Shown piece by piece: positions 1 through 7,508 of a stretch of DNA of 17,428 nucleotides. The DNA lies in contig BOAU01000044.1 of assembly GCA_026002025.1 (NCBI GenBank), forward strand, positions 1-17,428, in the 5' to 3' direction. The notes under the pieces are model-generated. The model searched no databases and was not told the DNA's origin. It saw only the letters and a program-made list of their open reading frames with translations. The translations under genes were made by a program, and so were the position numbers. Position 1 is the first letter of the stretch. Each line of letters starts with the position of its first letter. Source of the stretch: Spirochaetia bacterium. Lineage in GTDB: Bacteria > Spirochaetota > Spirochaetia > Treponematales > Breznakiellaceae.

Positions 1-46
1 CGATAAAGAGGGCCACTATGGCGATAATACCGGCTGCTACTTCCAT
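1..46 (-). CDS. Start of a membrane protein (cut by window edge)
   Basis: The minus strand opens an ATG at 44-46, preceded at normal spacing by a purine-rich AAAGGA ribosome-binding site at 55-60. It reads through the window edge as MEVAAGIIAIVALFI, a hydrophobic stretch typical of a first membrane segment or signal anchor. It lies 15 bases downstream of the aldo/keto reductase stop in the same direction, so it is probably the next gene of the sugar operon. Only 15 codons are visible, so no family can be assigned. Confidence 0.55.
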   Translation of the reverse strand, partial: MEVAAGIIAIVALFI

Positions 47-61
47 TGGTATTTTCCTTTT

Positions 62-1075
62 TTACGCCCGCAGTAACTGCTGGTAGTCCTCGTAGTTCTT
101 TGCCAGAAGGGCCGGAGTGTCCAGGCCGTAGGGGCAATGGGATGTACAGTGGCCGCAGTGCTTGCAGTTCCTGATCTTTGCCATCTCCTGCTGCCATTCT
201 TCGCCGAGGAACCGGGCGCTGGGGGCGCGGCGGATCAGCAGTGACATGCGGGCGCAGGTGTTGATGAGGATTCCTGCAGGACAGGGCATGCAGTAACCGC
301 AGCCCCGGCAGAAGGTTCCGGCAAGTTCTTTGCGGTCCGCTTCGATGCGGCTTTTTTCAGCGGCGCTGAGTTCCGCACCCCGGTTCATCACGTTGAAGAG
401 GGCGTCCAGTTCGCTTTCACGCTGGATGCCCCAGATGGGGACCACGTTGGGGAACTGCGCAAGCCAGCCCCGGCAGGCGCCGATGTCCGTAAGGAGGCCG
501 CCGCTCAGGGCCTTCATCGCAATGAAGCCGACGTTTTTTTCAAGGCACAATTTTACCAGGGCGATTTCCTGATCGTCGGAAAGGTAATTGAAGGGGAATT
601 GCAGGGTGTCGTAGAGGCCGCTTTCCACCGCCTCTTTTGCAACAGGCACACGGTGATTGGAAATGCCGATGAAGCGGATCTTCCCCTGCTCCTTTGCCTT
701 GAGTATGGCTTCGTAAAGGCCGGTGCTGTCTCCGGGGCGGGGCACAAAATCGGGGTTGTGGAACTGGTAGACATCAATGTAATCGGTCTTGAGGGTGCTC
801 AAGCTGGTTTCCAGATGTTTCCAAAAAGTTTCCGCGTCTTTTGAGCCGGTCTTGGTGGCAATAATGACCTTATCCCGCCTGCCGGAAAAAGCGGCGCCGA
901 TTTTTTCTTCGCTGTCCGAATAAGCCCGGGCGGAATCGAAAAGGTTAATTCCCCCGTCCAGGGCCTTCTGTAACAGTTTTACTGCGGCGGGTTTTTCCAC
1001 CCGCTGAACCGGGAGCGCGCCGAAGGCGTCCTTGTTTACCTTGAGACCCGTCCGGCCCAGTGTCGTAGTGATCAT
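62..1075 (-). CDS. Aldo/keto reductase with C-terminal 4Fe-4S motifs
   Basis: A 337-residue cytoplasmic NAD(P)H-type oxidoreductase that should interconvert an aldehyde or ketone and an alcohol. The N-terminal three quarters is an AKR barrel with the expected catalytic tetrad: Asp47 and Tyr52 in FDSARAYSDSE, Lys75 in IIATKTG, and His106 in YQFHNP. The C-terminus adds two cysteine clusters, CRGCGYCMPCP from residue 256 and CKHCGHCTSHCP from residue 304. This arrangement defines the ferredoxin-like AKR subgroup common in anaerobes. Its ATG overlaps the stop of the upstream pantothenate kinase (ATGA), so the two are translationally coupled. Placement at the end of a sugar-acid operon suggests reduction of a sugar-derived aldehyde, but the substrate is not visible from sequence. 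Family assignment is firm; the role is inferred. Confidence 0.9.
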   Translation of the reverse strand: MITTTLGRTGLKVNKDAFGALPVQRVEKPAAVKLLQKALDGGINLFDSARAYSDSEEKIGAAFSGRRDKVIIATKTGSKDAETFWKHLETSLSTLKTDYIDVYQFHNPDFVPRPGDSTGLYEAILKAKEQGKIRFIGISNHRVPVAKEAVESGLYDTLQFPFNYLSDDQEIALVKLCLEKNVGFIAMKALSGGLLTDIGACRGWLAQFPNVVPIWGIQRESELDALFNVMNRGAELSAAEKSRIEADRKELAGTFCRGCGYCMPCPAGILINTCARMSLLIRRAPSARFLGEEWQQEMAKIRNCKHCGHCTSHCPYGLDTPALLAKNYEDYQQLLRA

Positions 1076-1905
1076 GCTATGCTCCTCTCTCCGTTATTAT
1101 TCCAGGAAAGCCCCGCGCCCACGGCGGTGGTGTACTCTGCATTATCAGGATACACAAACTCGATCCCGTACATGCCGGTGATGATCTTTAACACATCCTT
1201 GCCCACAGGATTATTGCTGCCGTTCCCGGTGACGATAACCCGGTCAAGGTTTTTGCTCTTGGCCGCGAACACCGAAAGCATGCCGATGACCTGATAGACC
1301 ATGTTGAGGATCCCCAGGGCGATGTCCCCGTTTCCCGCGCTGTCCAGCATCTTCCCGAAATTGGAGGCGGTGGATTCCCGGTTCAGAAAACTGATATCGG
1401 TTTCCATGATGTCTTCCAGCAGAAGATCCACCTGATTCAGGTTTCCTGTTTTTGCCAGTTCCAGAATGCCGTTAAAGTCTGCGGTGGGGAGCAGCTTTTT
1501 TGCCAGGCCGTAGATGGTGCCGCCCCCGACACCGGAACCGCCTAAATGAAAGATGCCGTTCTTTCCCGCTTCGATAACAACGGTGCCGGTGCCCACATTG
1601 GTGATGATGATGTGATCCTCACCGGCAAGGAACATGCCGCCGACACCGATGGCCTGTATCTCTTCAATCCGTTTTGTGGGGATGCCGAAGATGTCGTTCT
1701 TGATCTTGTAGGCCCCGGCGCCGGTGATCGCCAGTCCCTGTACATCGGCGATGTTGATATCGTTCTCGATGATCAGTTTCCCGAGCGCCCCGGTTGCGGA
1801 GGTTACCGCATCGGCGGCGCGGGTTTTGATCTTTTTTATCATCCTGCCGTTTTCAATGGAAACGGTCTTGGTAATGGTGCTGCCGATGTCTATGCCGATG
1901 ATCAT
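1072..1905 (-). CDS. coaW: Type II pantothenate kinase (CoaW-like)
   Basis: A 277-residue ASKHA-fold kinase expected to phosphorylate pantothenate in the first step of coenzyme A synthesis. Visible features are the phosphate-1 loop DIGSTITK (5-12), a likely catalytic Glu near 81-82, NVGTGT (103-108), GGSGVGGGTIYGL (122-134) and TASNFGKM. All match the staphylococcal CoaW / eukaryotic PanK group rather than the E. coli CoaA or CoaX types. Length fits the bacterial type II enzymes (about 265-280 residues). The start lies 3 bases after the RraA-like stop and the stop overlaps the aldo/keto reductase start, so it sits inside the operon. Because BadF/BcrA-type and sugar kinases share the fold, a kinase for a sugar-derived substrate cannot be excluded, but the motif set favours PanK II. 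Confidence 0.8.
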   Translation of the reverse strand: MIIGIDIGSTITKTVSIENGRMIKKIKTRAADAVTSATGALGKLIIENDINIADVQGLAITGAGAYKIKNDIFGIPTKRIEEIQAIGVGGMFLAGEDHIIITNVGTGTVVIEAGKNGIFHLGGSGVGGGTIYGLAKKLLPTADFNGILELAKTGNLNQVDLLLEDIMETDISFLNRESTASNFGKMLDSAGNGDIALGILNMVYQVIGMLSVFAAKSKNLDRVIVTGNGSNNPVGKDVLKIITGMYGIEFVYPDNAEYTTAVGAGLSWNNNGERSIA

Positions 1906-1908
1906 GCC

Positions 1909-2796
1909 TTAAGTCGTTCCGCCCCGTGGATCATTTTCCCAGTTGAGGTGGAGGTAGTCCTTAACTTCCGGGGCCTTTTTGAGCCAGTCCAGGAAGTCCA
2001 GCCAGATATTTTTGGGCCAGGGGCTCTGGTCGATTTCGGCGGGGGTGTACTTCCGCTCCTTAAGGCGCTGGAAGCCGAAGACGTCAATGACGTGGGATTT
2101 TTCCGCGCTGTCAACGGTTTCTTCCACCAGGTGGGCGGGGATAAAACAGACGCCCCCGGCGCTGCCGAAGACCACGTCGCCGGGCATGCACACTGCGCTG
2201 CCGATGCGGGTGGGGCGGTTGTAGCCGGTCATCACGTAGTCCCGGATGGGGGTGGGGTCGGAGCCCCGGTGGTAGATCTGCAAATTGGGGATATTCTTTA
2301 TCTGATCCAGATCCCGAATACCGCCCCAGACTACCGCGCCGCCGCCCTGGGTGCGGTTGGCCACCGCAGTGGAAAGGTTGCCGCCGAAGAAGGTACCGTA
2401 TTTAATCTTGTCAAAAAAGTCGATCACCATCACATCGTCTTTTACGAGGCGGCCCACGGCGGACTTGTTGTAGTCGTTCTTGTCGGGGGTCGCCTCAAAG
2501 CCGAATTTCTTTGATTCAGCCTTGGCTATCAAATCCAGGTCTTCCCGCCAGGGCACACATTCGATGGTTAAGGCCCGTCCCACCAGGACATTGTCCGTGG
2601 AATGGGTGGTCTTGAAATTGGTTTCCACCTGAAAATCGTACTTCTTCTTCCAGGCATTGCCCCAGACTTCCTCCAGGGTCATCTTCCGCATCCGCGCCAG
2701 AACCTCATCGGCCACCTTGGGCCTGCCGTCGGGAAGCCGTTCCCCTTTCCAGAACGGCGTAAGATACTCTACCTCTTCTTTACTGCTAAAAAACAT
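1909..2796 (-). CDS. RraA-family protein (class II pyruvate aldolase-like)
   Basis: A 295-residue protein of the RraA / 4-hydroxy-4-methyl-2-oxoglutarate aldolase superfamily. The core runs from about residue 65 (VLVGRALTIEC) through the metal/substrate loop GGIRDLDQI, with Arg161 and Asp162 in the expected positions, to PGDVVFGSAGGVCFIP (205-220). Related aldolases use this Arg-Asp pair and a divalent metal to cleave or decarboxylate 2-oxo acids. The canonical second Asp of the GDxxxAD segment is Ser212 here, so the active site is divergent. The N- and C-terminal extensions make it longer than the roughly 160-230 residues usual in the family. A strong AAAGGGGG site precedes the start. Directly downstream of a mannonate dehydratase, it may act on 2-keto-3-deoxygluconate or a related keto acid. 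That role is inference. Confidence 0.75.
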   Translation of the reverse strand: MFFSSKEEVEYLTPFWKGERLPDGRPKVADEVLARMRKMTLEEVWGNAWKKKYDFQVETNFKTTHSTDNVLVGRALTIECVPWREDLDLIAKAESKKFGFEATPDKNDYNKSAVGRLVKDDVMVIDFFDKIKYGTFFGGNLSTAVANRTQGGGAVVWGGIRDLDQIKNIPNLQIYHRGSDPTPIRDYVMTGYNRPTRIGSAVCMPGDVVFGSAGGVCFIPAHLVEETVDSAEKSHVIDVFGFQRLKERKYTPAEIDQSPWPKNIWLDFLDWLKKAPEVKDYLHLNWENDPRGGTT

Positions 2797-2849
2797 AGGT
2801 CCCCCTTTAAATTTGTGTTCTAATTACGCAGACAGTATAACCTATAAAC

Positions 2850-3812
2850 CTATATGTAAGGATAGTGCAGTGCGTCCAGCATCCCCTTGAGGTAACCGAT
2901 GGCAAAGAGCCGGCCCACCGCCGCATAGCCGGGCCGGGTATTGTCGTCCCCTGCCATGGTGGGCACGTGGTCCACCCGCACCGGCCCGTTAAACCCGTAT
3001 TCCCTATAGAGTTCCAGGCAGCGGACCATGTCCGTGGGTCCTATATCGTGGAAGGTTTCGCAGAAAGACTGCGGTGTGCCTTCGATGTCGCGGAAGTGGA
3101 CAAAGAACACCTTTTCGCGTTTGTTAAAGGCGGTGATAGTATCGTAGATATCCTCCCCCATGGCGCAGAAACAGCCCTGGCAGAGGGTGATCCCCACAAA
3201 GGCGCTGGGCACGATGTTCAGGGCCTTTTCGATATTGGCCCTGTTGATAAGGATGCGCTCCACATCACCCAGCCGGGGAACCGGGGGATCATCGGGGTGG
3301 AATGCAAGCTTGACGCCGTATTTCTCGCAGGAGGGGACAACGGCTTTCAGAAAATAGGTGAGGTTCTCCCAGAGCTGCTCCGTTGTGATAAGCAGCGGCT
3401 CCGTGTCGGGGATGTCCTCCCGGTAGAAGCCGGTTACCAGCGCGCCGCCCCGGGCGGGAATGTTGTTGCGGGTGCGAAACCAGCCCTTGTAGGGCATCCA
3501 GTTGATGCAGATGGTCCGCAGGTTGAGCTTGTCCAGAATGGGAAGGTATTTCAGCACCTGCTCGATGCTCTTGTCCCGGTTGGCGTCCCCCCGCTTGATA
3601 CTTTCGTGGGCCGGTTCCGGTGCGCCCTCAACCACCACCGGGGTAAGCCCTTTGGACATATACCGGTCGTAGAGGCTTTTCCAGTGGGAATAATCGGTGA
3701 TGTCGAATTTGCCGTCATTGGGCGCGCCGATTACCGCGTGTTTAATGCCGGTCTGTATTGCGTAATCCCAGGTACGATCCGGTTCCGATCTTAATGCATC
3801 CGCTAAAATCAT
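2850..3812 (-). CDS. uxuA: Mannonate dehydratase family protein (UxuA-like)
   Basis: Predicted to dehydrate D-mannonate to 2-keto-3-deoxygluconate in uronate catabolism. The TIM-barrel signature blocks of UxuA are present in order: LAFHPDDPP (169-177), GITLCQGCF (207-215), HFRDIEG (239-245) and RVDHVPTMAGDD (279-290). They contain the His, Cys, His and Asp residues expected to bind the divalent metal. At 320 residues it is shorter than E. coli-type UxuA (about 390) and has an atypical N-terminus, so it belongs to a divergent subgroup and another aldonate substrate is possible. A GAGGGGG site precedes the ATG. It lies between the GH113-like hydrolase and the RraA-like gene, 26 and 53 bases away, in one apparent operon. 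Confidence 0.85.
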   Translation of the reverse strand: MILADALRSEPDRTWDYAIQTGIKHAVIGAPNDGKFDITDYSHWKSLYDRYMSKGLTPVVVEGAPEPAHESIKRGDANRDKSIEQVLKYLPILDKLNLRTICINWMPYKGWFRTRNNIPARGGALVTGFYREDIPDTEPLLITTEQLWENLTYFLKAVVPSCEKYGVKLAFHPDDPPVPRLGDVERILINRANIEKALNIVPSAFVGITLCQGCFCAMGEDIYDTITAFNKREKVFFVHFRDIEGTPQSFCETFHDIGPTDMVRCLELYREYGFNGPVRVDHVPTMAGDDNTRPGYAAVGRLFAIGYLKGMLDALHYPYI

Positions 3813-3838
3813 GTGTTACCCCCTCAACAGTATTACTG

Positions 3839-4762
3839 TTATTTGCCTCTGAAATATTTGTAAACGACTTTCTCCGCGGGCTTTGCGTAGAGTTCGTATT
3901 TTTTGTGGTTCACCGCCTGGTCCGGATCGTAGAGATCGGCGCCCCAGGACCAGAGGCCGTAGCCCTCCACCCAGGGCCGCTTTTTGGTATGCTCAAACAT
4001 TTCTTTATACCAGGATTCCTGATCCCCCACATCGGCATCCCCTTCAAGTTTCCACGAATTGGGTATGTGCATGGAACCTTTGGTGCTCATGGTACCGATC
4101 TCCGCAAAAAAGAAGGGTTTGTTGAACTGCTTTACCACCTTTTCGATCCGGTCAAGCTGGGCTTCCCATGTGCCGGTGGGATAGTAGCCGCTTGAGGAGA
4201 TCACATCCACCGCATCCCACCAGGCAACATGATCCTCGTGGTGCTTGTCGGTATTGTAACTGACGGTTCCCTTAAACTCGTTTTTTACTTTGCCGATGAG
4301 CCTGCGCCACTCTTTCTCCCGCCGTTCGGAAGAGGCCATTTCGCAGCCGGCGATAAACATGACGCAGCCGGTTTCCCGGGCGATCTTCGCGTAGTGGAGC
4401 TGAAATTTTTCGTGGGACTTAAACCACTGGCCCCAGGCGGTTTCTTCCGCGGTGCCCACGTCAAGGAAATTGATGAAGGCCCGCCAGGTACCGTTCTTGC
4501 AGTTTACCGTGGGCTTCATGATCACCTTGAGTTTCTGCTTTTGGGCAAAACTGATGAAGTCGATAAGTTCCTTGTCTGCGGCGGTCCCGGAAAAATCTAT
4601 TTCCGTTGATTGGGGATCATCCTGCAAGCCCGAAGGGGTAAGGATCACGTGGCTTACCCCGGTGCGATCGATCATTTTTTGCAGGCTGATCTTTGCATTG
4701 GCGCTGCCCAGCACGCCCTTCCTCGGAAAGGGTGCAAAGTTGATGGCGTTAATCTGTTCCAT
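3839..4762 (-). CDS. Glycoside hydrolase family 113-like protein
   Basis: A 307-residue clan GH-A style (beta/alpha)8 hydrolase most like GH113 beta-1,4-mannanases/mannosidases. Evidence: KVIMKPTVN on an early strand (79-87), W-rich helix GQWFKSHEKFQLHYAKIA, FIAGCEMAS with Glu141 as likely acid/base, WWDAVDVISSSGYYPTGTW (181-199), and PFFFAEIGTMS with Glu221 as likely nucleophile. GLWSWGADLYDP follows near 269-280. There is no signal peptide, so it should act in the cytoplasm on short oligosaccharides imported by the adjacent ABC permeases. An AAGGAG site supports the start, and only 10 bases separate it from the SDR gene upstream. Family assignment is by motif layout; the exact bond cleaved is unknown. 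Confidence 0.7.
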   Translation of the reverse strand: MEQINAINFAPFPRKGVLGSANAKISLQKMIDRTGVSHVILTPSGLQDDPQSTEIDFSGTAADKELIDFISFAQKQKLKVIMKPTVNCKNGTWRAFINFLDVGTAEETAWGQWFKSHEKFQLHYAKIARETGCVMFIAGCEMASSERREKEWRRLIGKVKNEFKGTVSYNTDKHHEDHVAWWDAVDVISSSGYYPTGTWEAQLDRIEKVVKQFNKPFFFAEIGTMSTKGSMHIPNSWKLEGDADVGDQESWYKEMFEHTKKRPWVEGYGLWSWGADLYDPDQAVNHKKYELYAKPAEKVVYKYFRGK

Positions 4763-4772
4763 GTTTCACTCC

Positions 4773-5564
4773 TTAAATATTACGCAGTTTCAGGCCGCCG
4801 TCCACCAGAACGGTGGAGCCGGTCATGTAACGAAAGGCATCGGTCACCATACAGGCCACCACGTCGCCGATGTCCTCAGGCTCGCCGATGCGGCCCAGGG
4901 GGGTGTTGGGGCTTTTTTTCCAGTCACCCTCCCGCACGCGGGGATTGGGATTGTTCCGGCCCAGGTTGGAAACGATTGCCCCCGGCGCAATGGTGTTGAC
5001 CCGGATTCCGTAATGGGCCAGGTCCACCGCAAGGCACTGCATCAGGGCTTCCTGAGCGGCCTTGGTGCTGGTATACACCGCCTGGGGCGGCAGGGGGTAC
5101 AGGGCGTTCACCGAGGTGACAATAACGATATTACCTTTCCCCTGTTTCTTCATGGCATCCGCGGCGTGCTGGCAGCAAAAGAGGGCGCCCTTAAAATTGG
5201 TATCGAAGAGCCGGTCAACTTCTTCGTTTGTGGTGTCCAGCGCCCGCTTCGGTATGGATATGCCGGCGTTGGCTACCAGAATATCAAGTTTACCGTCATT
5301 TTCCGCATAGTACTGTTCAAAAAAAGCGTCCAGTTCCGGCTTATTCATCAAATCAACCTGACAGCCCTTGCTGCGGGTTCCGAGCTCTACCAGGGATTGT
5401 GTCACCTCGTCTATCGTCTTTTGATCCCGACCGATGATGGTTACATCCGCGCCCAGGGACGCAAGTGATTTTGCGATCCCCATGCCGATGCCGGAATTGC
5501 CCCCGGTTACTATCGCTTTTTTTCCGTCAAGGCAGAAGATCTTCTTTATGTAGTCCATGTTCAT
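4773..5564 (-). CDS. SDR family oxidoreductase, possible mannonate/fructuronate reductase
   Basis: A 263-residue classical short-chain dehydrogenase. The Rossmann motif TGGNSGIG (20-27), NAG (99-101), Asn123, Ser151, and Tyr164 with Lys168 form a complete NAD(P)-binding and catalytic set. The C-terminal VDGG motif is present. It resembles gluconate 5-dehydrogenase and similar sugar-acid reductases. Immediate linkage to a UxuA-type dehydratase suggests it supplies D-mannonate from fructuronate, as SDR-type mannonate oxidoreductases do in bacteria lacking UxuB. The substrate is inferred. The start at 5564 is preceded by AGGAT; a second in-frame ATG two codons later is also possible. The ribosome-binding site and first base of the start lie inside an 18-bp palindrome (5564-5581). 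Confidence 0.85.
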   Translation of the reverse strand: MNMDYIKKIFCLDGKKAIVTGGNSGIGMGIAKSLASLGADVTIIGRDQKTIDEVTQSLVELGTRSKGCQVDLMNKPELDAFFEQYYAENDGKLDILVANAGISIPKRALDTTNEEVDRLFDTNFKGALFCCQHAADAMKKQGKGNIVIVTSVNALYPLPPQAVYTSTKAAQEALMQCLAVDLAHYGIRVNTIAPGAIVSNLGRNNPNPRVREGDWKKSPNTPLGRIGEPEDIGDVVACMVTDAFRYMTGSTVLVDGGLKLRNI

Positions 5565-5581
5565 GATAAGATATCCTATCA
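5564..5581 (-). promoter_or_regulatory. Palindrome covering the SDR ribosome-binding site
   Basis: TGATAAGATATCCTATCA is an 18-bp near-perfect inverted repeat with one mismatched pair, which would be a G-U pair in the transcript. It spans the ribosome-binding site and reaches the start codon of the SDR gene. It could be a protein-binding operator or an RNA hairpin that limits translation of the catabolic half of the operon. Function is not shown. Confidence 0.35.
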
Positions 5582-5602
5582 GTAATACTGCGAAGAAACA
5601 AT

Positions 5603-6448
5603 CTACTCCTTAACCGACCCCGACACCAGATTGCTGTAGATAAACTTCTGCAGCGCAATAAAAATGATCAGCGAGGGGATAATACAGATGACGACCCCGG
5701 CGAAAATCACTTCCCACTTGGCGCTGAAGGGGCCGATAAAACTGTACAGGGCGGTACTCACCACCCGCAGGCGGTTCATGTAAAGGTTAGGGGTGTAAAA
5801 ATCGTTGTAGATGCCGATGAACTTGATCACCAGCACCGTGGCAATGGCCGGGCGCAGCATGGGAAGTATGATGCTCCAGTAGACCCGGGGGTAGCTCGCC
5901 CCGTCCATGATGGCGCTTTCATCCAGGGAAATGGAAATATTGTTCAGGAACTGGATAAAAATATAGATCGAGATGATATCCGTCCCGACATACAGGATGA
6001 TGGGCGCCCAAATGGTATTGTAGAGCCCCATCTGGTTCACCACCTGGAACACCGTTACCTGCATGGTGATGCCGGGCAGCAAAGTCGCCACGAGAAAGGC
6101 GGACTTGACCGTAATGGTCAGGATGGACTTGAAGCGCTGAACCACAAAGGCGGTCATGGTGCCGCTAATGATGGTGCCCACGCAGGAAATTATCAGAATG
6201 ATCAGGGTGTTGTAGAGCCCTTCCAGCACCCGGCCCTGGAAGAAGGCTTCCCGGTAGTTGCCCCAAGCAAAGCCCCTTGGGAGCTCAAATACGCCTGTGT
6301 CCAAAAATTCCTGGTGCCCCTTCAGACTGCCCAGAAGCACCACCGTGATGGGGAGAATAACCAGGACGCACCCGATGGTCAAAATCAGATACTTAAAAAT
6401 ATTGATTACCGTGCCCTCATTGTCCATGGGCTTTGATTTAGCTGCCAT
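5603..6448 (-). CDS. ABC sugar transporter permease, MalG type
   Basis: A 281-residue inner-membrane subunit of a CUT1-type carbohydrate importer. It has an N-terminal membrane segment (about 17-40), several further hydrophobic segments, and the cytoplasmic EAA loop DESAIMDGASYPRVYWSIILP (from 176) that docks the ATPase. The short N-terminus and the position after a MalF-type gene identify it as the second permease. AGGAG overlaps the stop region of the upstream permease, leaving a 9-base gap, so the two are translationally coupled. No ATPase gene is present in the window, so a shared MsmX/UgpC-type ATPase encoded elsewhere is probably used. Confidence 0.92.
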   Translation of the reverse strand: MAAKSKPMDNEGTVINIFKYLILTIGCVLVILPITVVLLGSLKGHQEFLDTGVFELPRGFAWGNYREAFFQGRVLEGLYNTLIILIISCVGTIISGTMTAFVVQRFKSILTITVKSAFLVATLLPGITMQVTVFQVVNQMGLYNTIWAPIILYVGTDIISIYIFIQFLNNISISLDESAIMDGASYPRVYWSIILPMLRPAIATVLVIKFIGIYNDFYTPNLYMNRLRVVSTALYSFIGPFSAKWEVIFAGVVICIIPSLIIFIALQKFIYSNLVSGSVKE

Positions 6449-6457
6449 GTTATGCTC

Positions 6458-7396
6458 CTATTTCTCTTCCCGGAAGAACGCCTTTTGAACCAGCGTTACC
6501 ATGATGATGATTATCAGCAGGATAATACCCATGGCCGCGGCGAGGCCGAATTTTTGCAGCTTGAACGCGGTATCCATGGTTTTCATGACAAAGGTCTCGG
6601 TGCCGTTTCTGCCGCCGGTGACAATGTAGGGGATTTCAAAGACCGATACGGCGCCCCGGACGGAAAGGATCAGCTGCAGGGCGATGATGGGCCTGATGCT
6701 GGGGAAGATGATGTACCTGAAACGCTGCCAGCCGTTGGCCCCGTCAAGGCTCGCCGCCTCAAAAATTTCCGGGGAAATCGACTGAATCGCCCCGATGAAC
6801 ATGATGATATCAAATCCGATATAGCGCCATATTGAGACAAAGACCAGGCACAGATTTGCCAGCATGGGAGTGCCGGAGAGCCATACCTGGGATGTGCCGC
6901 CGAACAGCTCAAGGATGTTATTTAGAATCCCCTGGCTTTTGTTGATAACCCCATCACTGGCATAGAAAACACGGCGGAAAATGATGGCAACCGCCACCCC
7001 GTTCATCATGTAGGGGAAGAAGATAACCCCTTTGAAGAAGTTTGCCCCCTGTACACGGGAGCAGAGGATCGTGGCGATGAGCAGGGCAACCGAGAGCTGC
7101 ACAAAGGAACCGGCCAGATAGTACAGGCTGTTCCGCAGGGGGGAGAAAACCTCAGGGTCGGTCAGGGCCTGCTTATAATTCGCCAATCCTACGAATTCTG
7201 GATTGATGCCGAACTGGTCCCGCTTCTGGAAGCTGAAACTTACCATGTTGAGCGCCGGGATAACCGTAAACAGTATCAGCAGGGTTACCGGAACAAGCAG
7301 AAACAGGACGGTGGTCAGATATTTTTGACCGGTATAGCCCCGGCTCCATTGTACCAAATCCTCTGTAGACCTAATAGCAAGTTTTTTTTGGGCCAT
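6458..7396 (-). CDS. ABC sugar transporter permease, MalF/UgpA type
   Basis: A 312-residue inner-membrane permease of the CUT1 sugar importer family. After a polar N-terminus the first membrane segment is at about 27-50. The EAA loop reads EAASLDGANGWQRFRYIIFP (213-232), the contact site for the ATPase. Both termini and the length are normal for MalF/UgpA-type subunits without the large periplasmic insert of E. coli MalF. The start is supported by an AAGGGGGG site. A 112-base gap with a stable stem-loop separates it from the binding-protein gene upstream, and the MalG-type partner follows after 9 bases. The substrate is probably an oligosaccharide handled by the downstream hydrolase and uronate enzymes; this is inferred from context. 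Confidence 0.92.
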   Translation of the reverse strand: MAQKKLAIRSTEDLVQWSRGYTGQKYLTTVLFLLVPVTLLILFTVIPALNMVSFSFQKRDQFGINPEFVGLANYKQALTDPEVFSPLRNSLYYLAGSFVQLSVALLIATILCSRVQGANFFKGVIFFPYMMNGVAVAIIFRRVFYASDGVINKSQGILNNILELFGGTSQVWLSGTPMLANLCLVFVSIWRYIGFDIIMFIGAIQSISPEIFEAASLDGANGWQRFRYIIFPSIRPIIALQLILSVRGAVSVFEIPYIVTGGRNGTETFVMKTMDTAFKLQKFGLAAAMGIILLIIIIMVTLVQKAFFREEK

Positions 7397-7458
7397 TTCG
7401 CCCCCCTTTGCCGACGGCTTTTAGAAAACCGGTTCTGATTTAAGGACTTTAAGATGAG

Positions 7459-7483
7459 GGGGAAGCCCGCATCGGACTTCCCC
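7459..7483 (-). promoter_or_regulatory. Stem-loop between binding-protein and permease genes
   Basis: A 10-bp stem (GGGGAAG arm at 7459-7465, CTTCCCC arm at 7477-7483, extended by two GC pairs and one G-U pair in the transcript) encloses a 5-base loop. There is no following T-tract, so it is unlikely to be a full terminator. Similar hairpins after binding-protein genes stabilise the upstream mRNA and reduce read-through, giving more binding protein than permease. That role is inferred from position. Confidence 0.5.
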
Positions 7484-7508
7484 TGAAGGTTAATCTGTTC
7501 TGTTGTAA

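Noticed and set aside
1546..2514. Long plus-strand open frame (322 codons)
   Set aside because: It lies antisense to the pantothenate kinase and RraA-like genes, is rich in low-complexity Gly/Ala/Val/Asp and has no family features; it is a shadow of GC-rich coding sequence.
2831..2862. Internal promoter before the RraA-like gene (TATACT box)
   Set aside because: A fair -10 exists on the minus strand but no -35 at usable spacing.
2865..3794. Plus-strand open frame of 309 codons
   Set aside because: It mirrors the mannonate dehydratase gene, whose motifs are complete on the minus strand.
4452..5468. Plus-strand open frame of 338 codons
   Set aside because: It is antisense to the GH113-like and SDR genes; no recognisable domain and no ribosome-binding site.
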